The notes below the pieces were generated by a model that was not told the DNA's origin, ran no database searches, and was given only the letters and a program-made list of their open reading frames with translations. A stretch of DNA of 64,000 nt, taken from the NCBI RefSeq assembly GCF_004101865.1, contig NZ_CP026118.1:2373001-2437000 (forward strand). The letters are read 5' to 3'. Position numbers and translations under genes: made by a program. This DNA comes from Halobacillus litoralis (lineage in GTDB: Bacteria > Bacillota > Bacilli > Bacillales > Halobacillaceae). This document shows, piece by piece, positions 8,853-18,280 of the stretch; the first letter of the stretch is position 1, and the number at the start of each line of letters is the position of its first letter.

Positions 8853-8898
8853 AAACAGATGAGGGCATCTAATTTATGGATGCCCTCATCTGTTTGTT
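8853..8898. terminator. Bidirectional terminator after the ketone-body operon
   Basis: AAACAGATGAGGGCATC (8853-8869) pairs perfectly over 17 bp with GATGCCCTCATCTGTTT (8879-8895). The A-rich and T-rich flanks suit termination in both directions, that is for the permease and for the convergent small gene at 8941. Confidence 0.85.
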
Positions 8899-8940
8899 AT
8901 AAAAAAGCTATCCTTTTAAAAGTCGAACTCCTTTTTAGTG

Positions 8941-9243
8941 CTATTTATTTTTTCTGTTGAATGTCTTTTCTTTGATTGATTTAAAAGTCTTGGACGAATT
9001 GTCCACGGTCTTACCTATCACATCCGACCCTTTCTCGGATACTTTTTTAACGATACTTCCGGAAGAATCCACCGTCTTTCCGACCAAGCCGCCTTCACCT
9101 GTAATCGACTTAATGATCTTGCCGGAAGTGTCGACCGTATTATGAATGAAGTCATTGGCTTCTTTGGATATCCCTTTTATAAACCCATCATCTTTCTTGT
9201 TTGGCTGCTCATTTTCCTTAGAGTTCTTGTCGAATTCAGTCAT
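8941..9243 (-). CDS. Small hydrophilic protein with tandem 22-residue repeats
   Basis: A 100-residue protein that I do not recognise as a named family. From about residue 35 it is built of three imperfect 22-residue units beginning NTVDTSGKIIKS, KTVDSSGSIVKK and KTVDNSSKTFKS, with units one and two ending GxVGK/DVIGK. The start MTEFDKNSKENEQPNKKDD is strongly charged. There is no signal peptide or membrane segment. GAGGAGATGA precedes the ATG. The repeats suggest an extended amphipathic fold that could bind a surface or membrane, or act as a stress-type protein; this is inference. It is isolated and converges on the ketone-body operon. Confidence 0.75.
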   Translation of the reverse strand: MTEFDKNSKENEQPNKKDDGFIKGISKEANDFIHNTVDTSGKIIKSITGEGGLVGKTVDSSGSIVKKVSEKGSDVIGKTVDNSSKTFKSIKEKTFNRKNK

Positions 9244-9316
9244 GCTGTCATCTCCTCTTTAGGAATTTAATGGTTTACCATCTCAATCTATGAAGGAAAT
9301 GACGATCTATGATTAG

Positions 9317-9344
9317 ATTCCATTTTATGGATGACTTGAGGTGG
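9317..9344. repeat. Palindromic repeat, truncated copy 4
   Basis: The right arm TGGATGACTTGAGGTG (9328-9343) is identical to copy 2, but the left arm is reduced to TTCCA, so only about 4 bp can pair. It looks like a decayed copy missing about 12 nt. It lies about 70 bp upstream of rlmH. Confidence 0.7.
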
Positions 9345-9415
9345 ATTACATCGCTTTGTGGGAAACCACTTCATGGTACACTAGAGACAAATTAAGTGTA
9401 ACGGAGGAATATAGC

Positions 9416-9895
9416 GTGAAGATTACAATAGTCAGTGTCGGGAAATTGAAAGAGAAATATTTGAAGCAGGGCATAGAAGAATACGTCAAACGTCTTGGCC
9501 CCTATGCCAAAGTCGATGTCGTCGAAGTCCCGGACGAAAAAGCACCGGAAAATTTGAGTGAAGCGCAAATGGAAGAAGTAAAACAAAAAGAAGGCGAGCG
9601 CATCCTTGCGAAGATCTCCCAGGATGCTTATGTCATCACACTGGAAATCGAAGGCAAGCAGCTCACCTCTGAAAAGCTCGCTAAGAAAATGGACGAGCTT
9701 GCAACGTATGGAAAGAGTAAAGTCGCGTTTGTGATTGGTGGTTCACTTGGTTTGAGTGATGAGGTGCTGAAGCGTAGTGATTTCGGGTTATCATTTTCGA
9801 ACATGACCTTTCCTCATCAGTTGATGCGGTTGATGCTTGTTGAGCAGGTGTACCGGGCTTTTAAAATTATTAGAAATGAACCGTACCATAAATAA
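9416..9895 (+). CDS. rlmH: 23S rRNA (pseudouridine-1915-N3)-methyltransferase
   Basis: A 159-residue SPOUT methyltransferase that methylates pseudouridine 1915 in helix 69 of 23S rRNA on the assembled ribosome. The start [17 protein letters not shown] and the C-terminal knot region ([33 protein letters not shown], ending EPYHK) are diagnostic, and the length is exactly that of the family. The start is GTG with AACGGAGG just upstream; a reading from 9341 adds unrelated residues. In many Bacilli this gene lies near the chromosome origin, which agrees with the parS site at the end of this window. Confidence 0.96.
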   Translation: MKITIVSVGKLKEKYLKQGIEEYVKRLGPYAKVDVVEVPDEKAPENLSEAQMEEVKQKEGERILAKISQDAYVITLEIEGKQLTSEKLAKKMDELATYGKSKVAFVIGGSLGLSDEVLKRSDFGLSFSNMTFPHQLMRLMLVEQVYRAFKIIRNEPYHK

Positions 9896-9984
9896 GTAAA
9901 AGTGCCTTTCCTGGTCATTTAGGGTATTGGGGGGAGGCACTTTCTAGTTCGCGTAATGTCCACGACCATAAGAATCCCCTCCTA

Positions 9985-10020
9985 AAAAAGAGAGAAAAGC
10001 CCAAACGGCTCTCCTCTCTT
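9985..10020 (-). terminator. Terminator of the dus gene
   Basis: Read on the minus strand, AGAGAG and AGCC pair with GGCT and CTCTCT around a short loop, followed by TTTTTT. It lies 43 bp beyond the dus stop codon. Confidence 0.65.
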
Positions 10021-10062
10021 GTGAAAATCTAAGATTAATTCAGTTCAAAAGAAAAGAATTAC

Positions 10063-11064
10063 CTAAGAAACAGAAAAACCTTCCTGTTCCGTCACTCCTC
10101 CATGTTCTTCCGTAAACTCATCAAGAAGCGCACGCACTTCATCGGTTGAGTGTGTGCTCATCAGCTGATTCCTCAATTCACTCGCCCCACGGAATCCACG
10201 GACGTAAATCTTAAAGAAGCGGCGGAGCGGTTTGAAGATCCGGGGTTCCAGTTCTTCAGAATACTTATCATGAAGATCGATCTGTAGCCTGAGGAGGTCG
10301 AGCAGTTCTTCACTGGTATGTTCTTTCTTCTCTGTTTCGAAAGCGAACGGGTTATGGAAAATTCCCCGACCGATCATTACGCCGTCCACGCCGTATTTTT
10401 CTACGAGTTCAAGTCCCTTCTGACGGTCAGGAATATCTCCGTTGATCGTCAGAAGCGTCTCAGGGGCTACTTCATCACGAAGTTTCTTGATCTCCGGAAT
10501 CAGCTCCCAGTGTGCATCAAAATTACTCATTTCCTTTTTCGTACGGAGATGGATGGAAAGGTTGGCAATATCCTGTTCCAGGAGATGTTTCAGCCAGTCG
10601 TGCCATTCATCCACTTCCGTATAACCAAGACGGGTTTTCACACTGACGGGTAGACCTCCCGCTTTAGATGCCTGGATGATTTCTGCTGCGACATCCGGTC
10701 GACGGATCAGCCCGCACCCTTTTCCATTCGCTGCAACATTCTGCACAGGACATCCCATATTGATATCCACGCCACGAAAGCCCATTTCGGCCATACCAAT
10801 ACTCATTTGGCGGAAGTTTTCAGGCTTATCTCCCCAAATATGGGCGACAATCGGCTGTTCATCTTCCGTGAACGTCAGACGCCCCCGCACGCTGTCTTTT
10901 CCTTTGGGGTGGCAGTAGCTTTCCGTATTCGTAAACTCTGTAAAAAAAACGTCAGGTCCTGCTGCTTCACTCACGACATGGCGAAAAACAACATCCGTAA
11001 CGGCTTCCATAGGTGCCAAAACAAAAAACGGACGCGGCAACTCATGCCAAAAATTATCTTTCAT
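10063..11064 (-). CDS. tRNA-dihydrouridine synthase
   Basis: A 333-residue flavoenzyme that reduces uridine to dihydrouridine in tRNA D-loops using FMN and NADPH. The N-terminal [16 protein letters not shown] is the TIM-barrel start of Dus enzymes. [10 protein letters not shown] near residue 100 carries the catalytic cysteine, and the GDI and [14 protein letters not shown] segments bind the FMN phosphate. The family is certain; which paralog it is among DusB/DusC types is not. It is a single-gene unit convergent with rlmH. Confidence 0.92.
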   Translation of the reverse strand: MKDNFWHELPRPFFVLAPMEAVTDVVFRHVVSEAAGPDVFFTEFTNTESYCHPKGKDSVRGRLTFTEDEQPIVAHIWGDKPENFRQMSIGMAEMGFRGVDINMGCPVQNVAANGKGCGLIRRPDVAAEIIQASKAGGLPVSVKTRLGYTEVDEWHDWLKHLLEQDIANLSIHLRTKKEMSNFDAHWELIPEIKKLRDEVAPETLLTINGDIPDRQKGLELVEKYGVDGVMIGRGIFHNPFAFETEKKEHTSEELLDLLRLQIDLHDKYSEELEPRIFKPLRRFFKIYVRGFRGASELRNQLMSTHSTDEVRALLDEFTEEHGGVTEQEGFSVS

Positions 11065-11429
11065 AATATATCTGAACCCTTTCCTTAAGGGAAATCATAT
11101 TCCCAAAGTTAAAAAGTAAAAATGTCTATTTTATATCCATTACCAGTTAGGCTGGATTTCAACCATTATATACTTTAATAGTATCAAACGAAAAGTGCAA
11201 GAGAATGAAACCTGTTTTGAAGGAGGCCTTTATTTAAATGAATTCTGTACCCACCACCAAAAAGAGGACGGGACCCTGCGGCAACTGGAGGAGCAGGTAT
11301 GGCATTTGACTACAGTTGAGGTTTTATTATGACTTTTGTTAGATGAATTGATTATTATTAAGGTGTCGAGAGGAACCAACAAAACTTCTAGAAAAAAGCT
11401 CATTCCTAAAAAATTTAAGTTTGAGAATG
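11065..11429. other. Intergenic region with a possible decayed small reading frame
   Basis: This stretch lies between dus and the symporter gene. On the plus strand from about 11207 an open frame encodes a helix-like segment (DGTLRQLEEQVWHLTTVEVLL), stops at a TGA near 11328 and continues for about 40 more codons. I find no start codon with a ribosome site and no recognisable family. It may be the remains of a small gene or chance. Confidence 0.25.
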
Positions 11430-11474
11430 AAAAAAGCGTGCACCAATGGAGTGGTCATTGATGCTACGCTTTTC
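11430..11474 (-). terminator. Terminator of the symporter operon
   Basis: On the minus strand AAAAGCGT, GCA and CAAT pair with ATTG, TGC and ACGCTTTT, followed by T residues. It lies about 110 bp beyond the stop codon of the SSS symporter gene. Confidence 0.75.
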
Positions 11475-11583
11475 TTTTTTACTCACCTGGTGGAAAAATG
11501 GTAGTCATCCCCGCCTCTTCGGTGAAGATTTTGACTGAATAATGTCATTAAGGTGCTTTGAGAGTGGACAGGGGTGTATCTTT

Positions 11584-13053
11584 TTATGAACCGATTTTTC
11601 TATACTCTTCCGCCATCGGCATTTCCTTCACTTGGGTAAAGGTGCTGATGATGACCACGAGGAAGACGTTACATATCAGTCCCAGGATTCCTGGGTTGAT
11701 GTCCAGAGGCTGACTTTCAGCAACAAGTTGGTAGTAGTAGTTCACTACAGTACCTGCTATGAGGCCTGTGATGACTGCCGGTGCAGTGACACGCTTCGAA
11801 TATAAAGCGGCATAGACGCCAGGTGCGAATTGAACGATTGATCCGTATGCGCCTAACAAAAGAGCGATGAGACCTTGACCACCGAATACAGTGATGAAGT
11901 AGGCAAGACCACCGATAACAAAAACACCGATACGCATGATAAGCAACGTCTTCTTAGATGATAGATCCCTTTTTATATTTCTGACAAACCCGTCTGTAAA
12001 TTCTAGAGAGGCGCTGTGTGTAATAGCATCGGCGGTACTCATCGCGGCTGCAAGGGCGCCCGCTCCCACGAGACCATAAACCCAACCAGGAAGACTGAGA
12101 ACGGTCGTAATCAAGAAAGGCAGAATCTCATCAGGCGAACCGATTTGGGAGGAATCGATAACATTTACAGCAGAAAAACCGACAAATAGTAACGGAATCA
12201 AGAAAAGGGCGAAAACTGGATAAACCAGTACTGTTTTCTTAATGGTTCGAGCTTTAGTGGCATAAGATTTGGAGAATAAATGGGGCCACATGAGAAATCC
12301 GATGGTGGATACCAAAATAGTTGTGGTGTACGCCATAGCTGACATGGTCGATCCTTCTGCTCCGATTTGAAGAAAACCTGGATTCGTTTCTGTTAAGTTG
12401 GCAAACATTTTCGGTACGCTTTCATGAAGCTGGTTGACAATAGTAAGGCCGACGGTCCAGGAAATGACGATCATTAGTATCCCTTGGAAAACGTCTGACC
12501 AGGCAGCAGCCCGTAACCCTCCTGTTGCTACATAAACAACAACAATTCCATAAGATAATAGGGCACCCAGCCAAAACGGGATTCGACCTTCTGTCATAAT
12601 GTTGAATATGTAAGCCATCCCTTTCATTTGTGTAGCCAAGTATTGAATGGAAGCAAGTAAAGTGATAATTCCAATCAACATTGCTAATACACGGCTGGTA
12701 TAGCGTTTTTGAAGGAATCCAGAAACCGTGTAGATGTTATGTTTGCGGCCGATTTTGCCAATCTTCGGCCCGATGATATACCAAGGAAGGATGGCGAAGG
12801 CGGTGTATGTGATAATATATAACGCTGGTGCTCCGCGAGAAAACGCCCATCCTGGTGCGCCTAAGAAAGAAAAGGCACTGAATACGGCGCCCCCCATTAA
12901 GAACCACATAACGAACAGTCCAAGGTTACCTCCAGCTACGGTGAATTCTTCTAATGATTCTTTATCTTGCTTTCGACCAGCCATAATTCCAATGAAAAGG
13001 GCAACAACGAGATACCCGATCATCATGATCATTGCAATTTGCCATTGACTCAT
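11584..13053 (-). CDS. Sodium:solute symporter (SSS family)
   Basis: A 489-residue permease with about thirteen hydrophobic segments. The beginning (WQIAMIMMIGYLVVALFIGIMAGRK) and the middle motif (LPGWVYGLVGAGALAAAMSTADAITHSAS) are typical of the sodium/pantothenate-proline symporter family. The ATG directly follows the stop codon of the DUF3311 gene. In B. subtilis the SSS protein YhjB is likewise paired with a DUF3311 protein (from memory). The amidohydrolase upstream in the operon suggests that the substrate is an amide, cyclic ureide or similar compound, but this is inference. Confidence 0.88.
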   Translation of the reverse strand: MSQWQIAMIMMIGYLVVALFIGIMAGRKQDKESLEEFTVAGGNLGLFVMWFLMGGAVFSAFSFLGAPGWAFSRGAPALYIITYTAFAILPWYIIGPKIGKIGRKHNIYTVSGFLQKRYTSRVLAMLIGIITLLASIQYLATQMKGMAYIFNIMTEGRIPFWLGALLSYGIVVVYVATGGLRAAAWSDVFQGILMIVISWTVGLTIVNQLHESVPKMFANLTETNPGFLQIGAEGSTMSAMAYTTTILVSTIGFLMWPHLFSKSYATKARTIKKTVLVYPVFALFLIPLLFVGFSAVNVIDSSQIGSPDEILPFLITTVLSLPGWVYGLVGAGALAAAMSTADAITHSASLEFTDGFVRNIKRDLSSKKTLLIMRIGVFVIGGLAYFITVFGGQGLIALLLGAYGSIVQFAPGVYAALYSKRVTAPAVITGLIAGTVVNYYYQLVAESQPLDINPGILGLICNVFLVVIISTFTQVKEMPMAEEYRKIGS

Positions 13054-13275
13054 TTACTTAACCCCCTCTTCGTCTTTATCTGGATCGATACGATATAAAA
13101 ATAAAACGATGATGAAAGTGATGATTATCCAGAAAATCACCCAAAAGACAGAGAAAGGAAGACCAATGATGAATGGGGTTTCTTTGTTTCCGATTGAAAA
13201 CAAAGGGAAGACCATCAGCAAAAACGGCGCAAGCAGCGACAAACAGTAAATTTTAACAAATTTCTCCTTTGTCAA
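13054..13275 (-). CDS. DUF3311 small membrane protein, symporter partner
   Basis: A 73-residue protein with two membrane segments (about residues 10-27 and 37-62) and a charged acidic tail DPDKDEEGVK. DUF3311 proteins are consistently encoded just before an SSS symporter and are presumed accessory subunits. It starts with TTG, overlapping the amidohydrolase stop by 4 nt, and its stop codon touches the symporter ATG. Both junctions imply translational coupling and co-expression. Confidence 0.8.
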   Translation of the reverse strand: MTKEKFVKIYCLSLLAPFLLMVFPLFSIGNKETPFIIGLPFSVFWVIFWIIITFIIVLFLYRIDPDKDEEGVK

Positions 13276-14882
13276 TGAACATCCTCCTTTTGTTTTTGAT
13301 AAGCTATCTCACCATTTAGAATAGTCATATCGACATTTACGTTAAGCAGATCTTCTGGGGGACAGCTTAGAATAGGGCGGTCAAGTATGACAAGATCTGC
13401 AAGTTTTCCGATTTCAAGACTTCCTTTTTGGTCTTCTTCAAAACTGGCATAAGCTCCCGCCCAGGTGTAAGCTCTAATCGCCTCTTCAATGGTTATAGAT
13501 TGGTCCGCTCCTACGGGTTTCCCGCTTTTACTTTTTCGATTAACGGCCGCATAAATGCCTAATAATGGGTGTGCACTTGTAATCGGGCTGTCTGATCCGA
13601 GAGCGAAAGGAATTTGAAGCTCTTTGAAGCTTTTCAAAGGGAACATGTTCTTGACTCGATCTCCGTAGTCTTTCAAATACCCGTCCCCGAATTCATAAAG
13701 AAATGCTGGGTTAGGAATGGGTATGGATCGGGTGACTTTTACTTTTTGTAAAAGGTCGTTAGGAGTGAATCCGGAATGCTCAAGACGGTGACGATGGTCA
13801 TCTCTTGGTTGAGAGGCGAGAGATTCTTCAATCGTATGAAGAAGCATTTCGACAGCTTCATCTCCCATTGCGTGGGCAGTGATTTGCCAGCCGGCACGAT
13901 GGGCAGCACCCAGGCTACCTGTCAGGGCATGTTGATTCATGTATAAAATTCCGGAATCCTCCAGGTTGCTGGTGTATGGTTCTCGCATTTTACAGGTCGG
14001 CCCGCTACTACTTCCGTCTATAAAGACTTTGGCAGGACCAACTTTGAAGCGCTCATCGCCAATACCTGTACATATGCCGCTGTTTATTCCTGCCTCGACC
14101 ATCGCAGGTGACTCATACAACGAGCCGTACAAAGCGTACACCCGCTGTTTGATTTTGTTTTCATCCACCGCTTTTTGAAGATAACGAATATGTTTTGTTC
14201 CATAGCCTCCTGCATCATGAACACTAGTAATTCCGTATTTAAGGAAATCATCTGAGGCTATTTCTAATCCTTGCATTACTTCTTCTTCGGAATAATCAGC
14301 GAGTTGGAACATTTTCATGTGAGCAGCTTCTAGTAAGAGTCCTGACAATTCTCCATTTATTTTATGGAATGTACCTCCCGGCGGATCAGGAGTTTCGTTA
14401 GTCAAGTTCGCCAGTTCAAGCGCTTTACTGTTCACACAAGATATATGACCGCATGTCCTTACGACAATAATGGGGTGGGAAGTGGACACTTTGTCCAAGT
14501 CCCATCTCGTCAGGTGTCTTTTCTCCGCCAAATAATTTTGATTATAGCCCCATCCTCTGATCCATTCTCCTTCTGGAGCGTACTCAGCGACGTCTTGTAA
14601 TTTATCCTGCAATTCTTTGATACTTCCAACCGTTTTGCAATTCACCCCAAGCTGATTGGTTCCATATAATTCGAGGTGTGCGTGGGCGTCAATGAATCCC
14701 GGCAATAGGGATCGACCATCTAAATCTATGATCTCTGTGTGTTCGTCGGTTATGTTCATTATCTCCGCATTGCTGTCGATGCGAAGAATAAGGGAATCCT
14801 TAATGGCGATTGCTTCAGCCACGCTGCCAAAAGTATCCGAAGTAAAAACTTCGCCGTTCACAAAAGCTTTGGTCGCTTTCAT
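13272..14882 (-). CDS. Amidohydrolase-superfamily enzyme (YtcJ-like)
   Basis: A 536-residue metal-dependent hydrolase. PGFIDAHAHLE near residue 58 gives the HxH metal ligands, and later histidines in ITAHAMGDEAV, HRLEHSGF and the aspartate in FALGSDSPI complete the site. The C-terminal EEAIRAYTWAGAYASFEEDQKGSLEIGKLADLVILD is the return of the composite beta-sandwich. No secretion signal is visible. It is the first gene of a three-gene operon with DUF3311 and the SSS permease, so import and hydrolysis of one small molecule seem likely. Its substrate is not predictable; members act on N-substituted amides and amino acids. Confidence 0.85.
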   Translation of the reverse strand: MKATKAFVNGEVFTSDTFGSVAEAIAIKDSLILRIDSNAEIMNITDEHTEIIDLDGRSLLPGFIDAHAHLELYGTNQLGVNCKTVGSIKELQDKLQDVAEYAPEGEWIRGWGYNQNYLAEKRHLTRWDLDKVSTSHPIIVVRTCGHISCVNSKALELANLTNETPDPPGGTFHKINGELSGLLLEAAHMKMFQLADYSEEEVMQGLEIASDDFLKYGITSVHDAGGYGTKHIRYLQKAVDENKIKQRVYALYGSLYESPAMVEAGINSGICTGIGDERFKVGPAKVFIDGSSSGPTCKMREPYTSNLEDSGILYMNQHALTGSLGAAHRAGWQITAHAMGDEAVEMLLHTIEESLASQPRDDHRHRLEHSGFTPNDLLQKVKVTRSIPIPNPAFLYEFGDGYLKDYGDRVKNMFPLKSFKELQIPFALGSDSPITSAHPLLGIYAAVNRKSKSGKPVGADQSITIEEAIRAYTWAGAYASFEEDQKGSLEIGKLADLVILDRPILSCPPEDLLNVNVDMTILNGEIAYQKQKEDVH

Positions 14883-15523
14883 TGTTCTCCCTCCATTTTA
14901 ATTAAGCAATTATTACTCTATTATGGTAGAGCAATTTTCTACCTTTTTAATTATCTTTCAACTATGTATTGGATCTGGTTAAGGGTGATTCTGCTGCATC
15001 AAAGCCGGCGAAAATCATGCCTTTGTGTATTCGAAGGAATATCGATTTTTATCGCAGGTGTGCAATTTCCGACAAGTATACCGGACTTACATAGCAGTGA
15101 AAGCCACTATCATAAGGTTCGGATTGGCTATAGGAACCGATCTTTATTCGAGAATGCTAAGTGATAAACTTCTGCATCGCCATTTTCTACTTCAATTAAC
15201 GTAATGAAATGTTTTGTCTGAATTTACCCCTGATATCTAAAAGGTTATACCTCCTTGTGTTTTCTACACTATATCAAGTGCTTAATTATCTGACAATTAA
15301 CATAACGTAAAAGGATTTTTGATAATTCTGTTAATTAAACGCCTTTTTGTTTTCTGTTGCGATATGTAATGGAATAAACACGGAATAAAGGAAATACGTG
15401 TAGGTCCCCTAAGTAAATCGAACCTCCTAATGATAAAATTATTAAAAAAAAGAACTAAACCAGGTCATTTAACTATTGAAAGACTAGTGAATATGATTAA
15501 GATAACAGGAAACGATACACACC
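14883..15523. other. Long intergenic region upstream of the amidohydrolase operon
   Basis: This 640-bp stretch separates the amidohydrolase operon start from the terminator beyond the UvrA-like gene. The first 60 bp are AT-rich and probably hold the operon promoter, though no clear -35/-10 pair stands out. Around 14990-15165 open frames on both strands carry no recognisable family and no good ribosome site. I see no RNA gene or operator. Confidence 0.4.
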
Positions 15524-15562
15524 AAAGAACCCGGCCGCCTAATGGAGGCGGCCGGGTTCTTT
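15524..15562. terminator. GC-rich terminator of the UvrA-like gene
   Basis: AAAGAACCCGGCCGCC (15524-15539) and GGCGGCCGGGTTCTTT (15547-15562) form a perfect 16-bp stem. It lies about 65 bp beyond the stop codon of the minus-strand ABC gene. Confidence 0.8.
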
Positions 15563-15626
15563 AAAGTGGGCCGGGGGTTCCCGTTAACCCCTCTGTATCC
15601 GTGGAGCATGCGAGCTCTTACTAATA

Positions 15627-18089
15627 CTATAAATACTGCCCAGTATAAGAATACCCAGTCTTACCCACTTCAACCGGAGTACCTTCGGCGATGACTTCAC
15701 CACCGGCTTGACCACCTTCAGGTCCTAAATCAATCACCCAGTCGGACGCTCTGATCAGCTGCGTGTCGTGCTCTACTGTGATGACTGTATTGCCGGCTTC
15801 GACAAGTCTGTTCAACAGATTCATCAATTGCTGGACGTCGCTTGGGTGCAGGCCGGTCGTCGGCTCATCCAAGAGGTAGAGGGTGGTTTTGTTCGTTTTT
15901 TTGAACAGTTCTTTGGCGAGCTTCAGCCGCTGTCCTTCTCCGCCAGATAATGTTGTTAACGACTGGCCGAGTTTCAAATAGCCTAAACCTACTTCCATCA
16001 ACAATTCGAGGATCCGTTTGATTTCTTTTTTGTCCTTGAACAGCTCGACGCTTTCCTGGATCGAGTGTTCGAGCACATCATGGATGCTCTGGTCGTTATA
16101 AATGACGGATAGTACTTCCTGCTTGAAGCGCCGGCCGTGACAGACAGGGCAGGTGACTTGCAGATCCGGGAAGAACAACATGTTTGTTGCGACATATCCC
16201 ATGCCTTCACAGTTTTCACAGCGCCCACCTGCTGTATTGAAAGAAAACTGTTTAGCGGTCAGATTTTGTTCTATTGCTGCCGGTGTTTTGGCGAATACGT
16301 TCCGGATTGCTGTAAACAGATCGGTGTAAGTGGCTACATTGGAACGTTTCATGCGGCTGAGCGGGGATTGATCGACCGTTACGATTTGGTCGAAGTGCTC
16401 TAATCCCGTCACTTGCTCACATCCGCTACGAATGTTGTCATTTCCTTTCGCAAGGGCGCCGAATACGAGTGAAGACTTCCCTGATCCAGATACACCTGTT
16501 ACCGATATGAGACAGCCGATTGGGAAGGAAACGGTAACATCTTTCAAGTTATGAAGGGTGGCTTGATGGACGATGATTTCTTTCCCGTTCCCTTTTCGGT
16601 AGCTTTCCTTCTGTTTCTCGCCTCTCCGTAGGTATTCACCCGTCAGTGAACCTTCTATTCCTTTCAGCTCCTGCAATGTGCCTTCACCGACAACTTCGCC
16701 TCCAAAACTTCCTGCACCAGGCCCCATATCGATGATGTAATCCGCCTGCTTCATGACATCGACGTCATGTTCAATGACCAGCACGGTATTGCCGACATCA
16801 CGCAGTTCCTTTAAAACGTGGACTAGACCGGCTACATCTTTCGGGTGCAAACCGAGTGTTGGCTCGTCCATGACATAAAGGACGCCGGTCAGCGCGGAGT
16901 CAAGCAATGCGGAAAGCCGTAAACGCTGTGCTTCTCCTCCGGACAGGGTGATGGACTGCCGGTCCAGAGTCAGGTAACCTAAGCCGGTTTTGGTGATTCT
17001 CGTAAGTTTTGTCTTCAAGTCTTCCATAAAGATATCGACGAACTGATAATTCTCCTCGTTATTCGAAGATTTCACTTCTTCGACCCATCGCAGCATCTCC
17101 TCAAGTGAATGATTGGCAAGTTCAGGAATTTTAACTCCAGCTACCGATACGTGCCGGCTTTCTTCATTCAAACGATCGCCATGACAGTCTGGGCACGTCT
17201 CTGAGTAAAAGTACGCCTTCGCTTCAGCCGATGCCCCCGACTTTTCCGAGAAACGTCTCCACATGCCGGTCAGGACGCCTTCAAACTTTCCGTCTCCTAC
17301 CGTTTTTGGTGTTTTGATTTCTGGGAAAAGAGCTTTGACTTCATCACTTTCCACACCATAATACAAAATGGCACGCTGACCTTCCGTGTAATCTCGTAAA
17401 GGGAGGCGGTCATCGAGCGGTACGTTGTAACGGGCCATCGCTGTTTTCACTACTGGAATTTGATAATCGGCATAGCGGCCTTTCCAAAGATCGACGGCTC
17501 CATCTTCTAACGAATGTTCCTGATGAAAGACAGTGCTTTGATCGATGTTGACGACTTCTCCGAGACCTTTACACGTGGTGCATGCTCCTTCCGTTGTATT
17601 ATAGGAAAAATGAGTGCGGGTCAATTTTTCCATGCGGTGCTTACAGTAAGGGCAGTAAATGAACTCTTTAAAGCTGTTTTCCTCCCGCTCGATATCCTCT
17701 TCACGAAAGACGGGCTCGATTTCCGTCTGGCAGGCTGAACATAATCTCATCCCTAATTTCTCATAAATCATTCGCAGGCTTGTATACATGTCGGTTACTG
17801 TACCGACGGTTGAGCGGGGATTTTGATTGGTGACATGCTGAGTGATGCTGATGGCCGGGGATAAGCCTTTGATAGAATCGACTTTCGGCTTCTCAATGCC
17901 TTGCATCCCCATCGATTCGAGATACTGGCGCTGGCATTCCTTAAATAACGTATCTACGGCCAAGGAAGACTTCCCCGAGCCGGATGGTCCCGTCAATACG
18001 ACGAGCAGATTTTTCGGAATCGATAAGGAAATGTTCTGCAGATTGTGTTCCTTCGCTCCTTGAATGACAATCGAATGATCCAAAATCAT
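15627..18089 (-). CDS. UvrA-like ABC ATPase (short UvrA paralog)
   Basis: An 820-residue tandem ABC ATPase of the UvrA class, clearly shorter than housekeeping UvrA (about 950). Two Walker A motifs, GPSGSGKSS near residue 34 and GVSGSGKSS near 530, and two signatures, LSGGEAQRLRLS and LSGGEGQRLKLA, are present, with zinc-finger cysteine pairs CSAC/CPYC, CTTC and CENC/CPVC. The size suggests that the UvrB-binding insertion is missing, as in UvrA2-type paralogs linked to tolerance of DNA-binding drugs. It is divergent from a double-MerR regulator, a pairing that fits inducible drug resistance. The substrate is unknown. Confidence 0.88.
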   Translation of the reverse strand: MILDHSIVIQGAKEHNLQNISLSIPKNLLVVLTGPSGSGKSSLAVDTLFKECQRQYLESMGMQGIEKPKVDSIKGLSPAISITQHVTNQNPRSTVGTVTDMYTSLRMIYEKLGMRLCSACQTEIEPVFREEDIEREENSFKEFIYCPYCKHRMEKLTRTHFSYNTTEGACTTCKGLGEVVNIDQSTVFHQEHSLEDGAVDLWKGRYADYQIPVVKTAMARYNVPLDDRLPLRDYTEGQRAILYYGVESDEVKALFPEIKTPKTVGDGKFEGVLTGMWRRFSEKSGASAEAKAYFYSETCPDCHGDRLNEESRHVSVAGVKIPELANHSLEEMLRWVEEVKSSNNEENYQFVDIFMEDLKTKLTRITKTGLGYLTLDRQSITLSGGEAQRLRLSALLDSALTGVLYVMDEPTLGLHPKDVAGLVHVLKELRDVGNTVLVIEHDVDVMKQADYIIDMGPGAGSFGGEVVGEGTLQELKGIEGSLTGEYLRRGEKQKESYRKGNGKEIIVHQATLHNLKDVTVSFPIGCLISVTGVSGSGKSSLVFGALAKGNDNIRSGCEQVTGLEHFDQIVTVDQSPLSRMKRSNVATYTDLFTAIRNVFAKTPAAIEQNLTAKQFSFNTAGGRCENCEGMGYVATNMLFFPDLQVTCPVCHGRRFKQEVLSVIYNDQSIHDVLEHSIQESVELFKDKKEIKRILELLMEVGLGYLKLGQSLTTLSGGEGQRLKLAKELFKKTNKTTLYLLDEPTTGLHPSDVQQLMNLLNRLVEAGNTVITVEHDTQLIRASDWVIDLGPEGGQAGGEVIAEGTPVEVGKTGYSYTGQYL

Positions 18090-18280
18090 CCCTCCTTTTA
18101 GTTTCTGATTTAATCATATAACATTTATGCAAGTGATAAGGTTGGACTTTATTATATATATGATTCTAAGCGATATACTTGAATAACCTTCTCGTGGTGC
18201 TTAAGGGTTTTTTTACAATGTTTGCTTCGCCGGACGATTTCGTATACGGTACATACATAACGATAGGGGAGGACAGCCAG

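Noticed and set aside
14739..15164. 141-codon plus-strand frame over the amidohydrolase start and upstream region
   Set aside because: It begins antisense to a clear gene, has no ribosome site and resembles no family.
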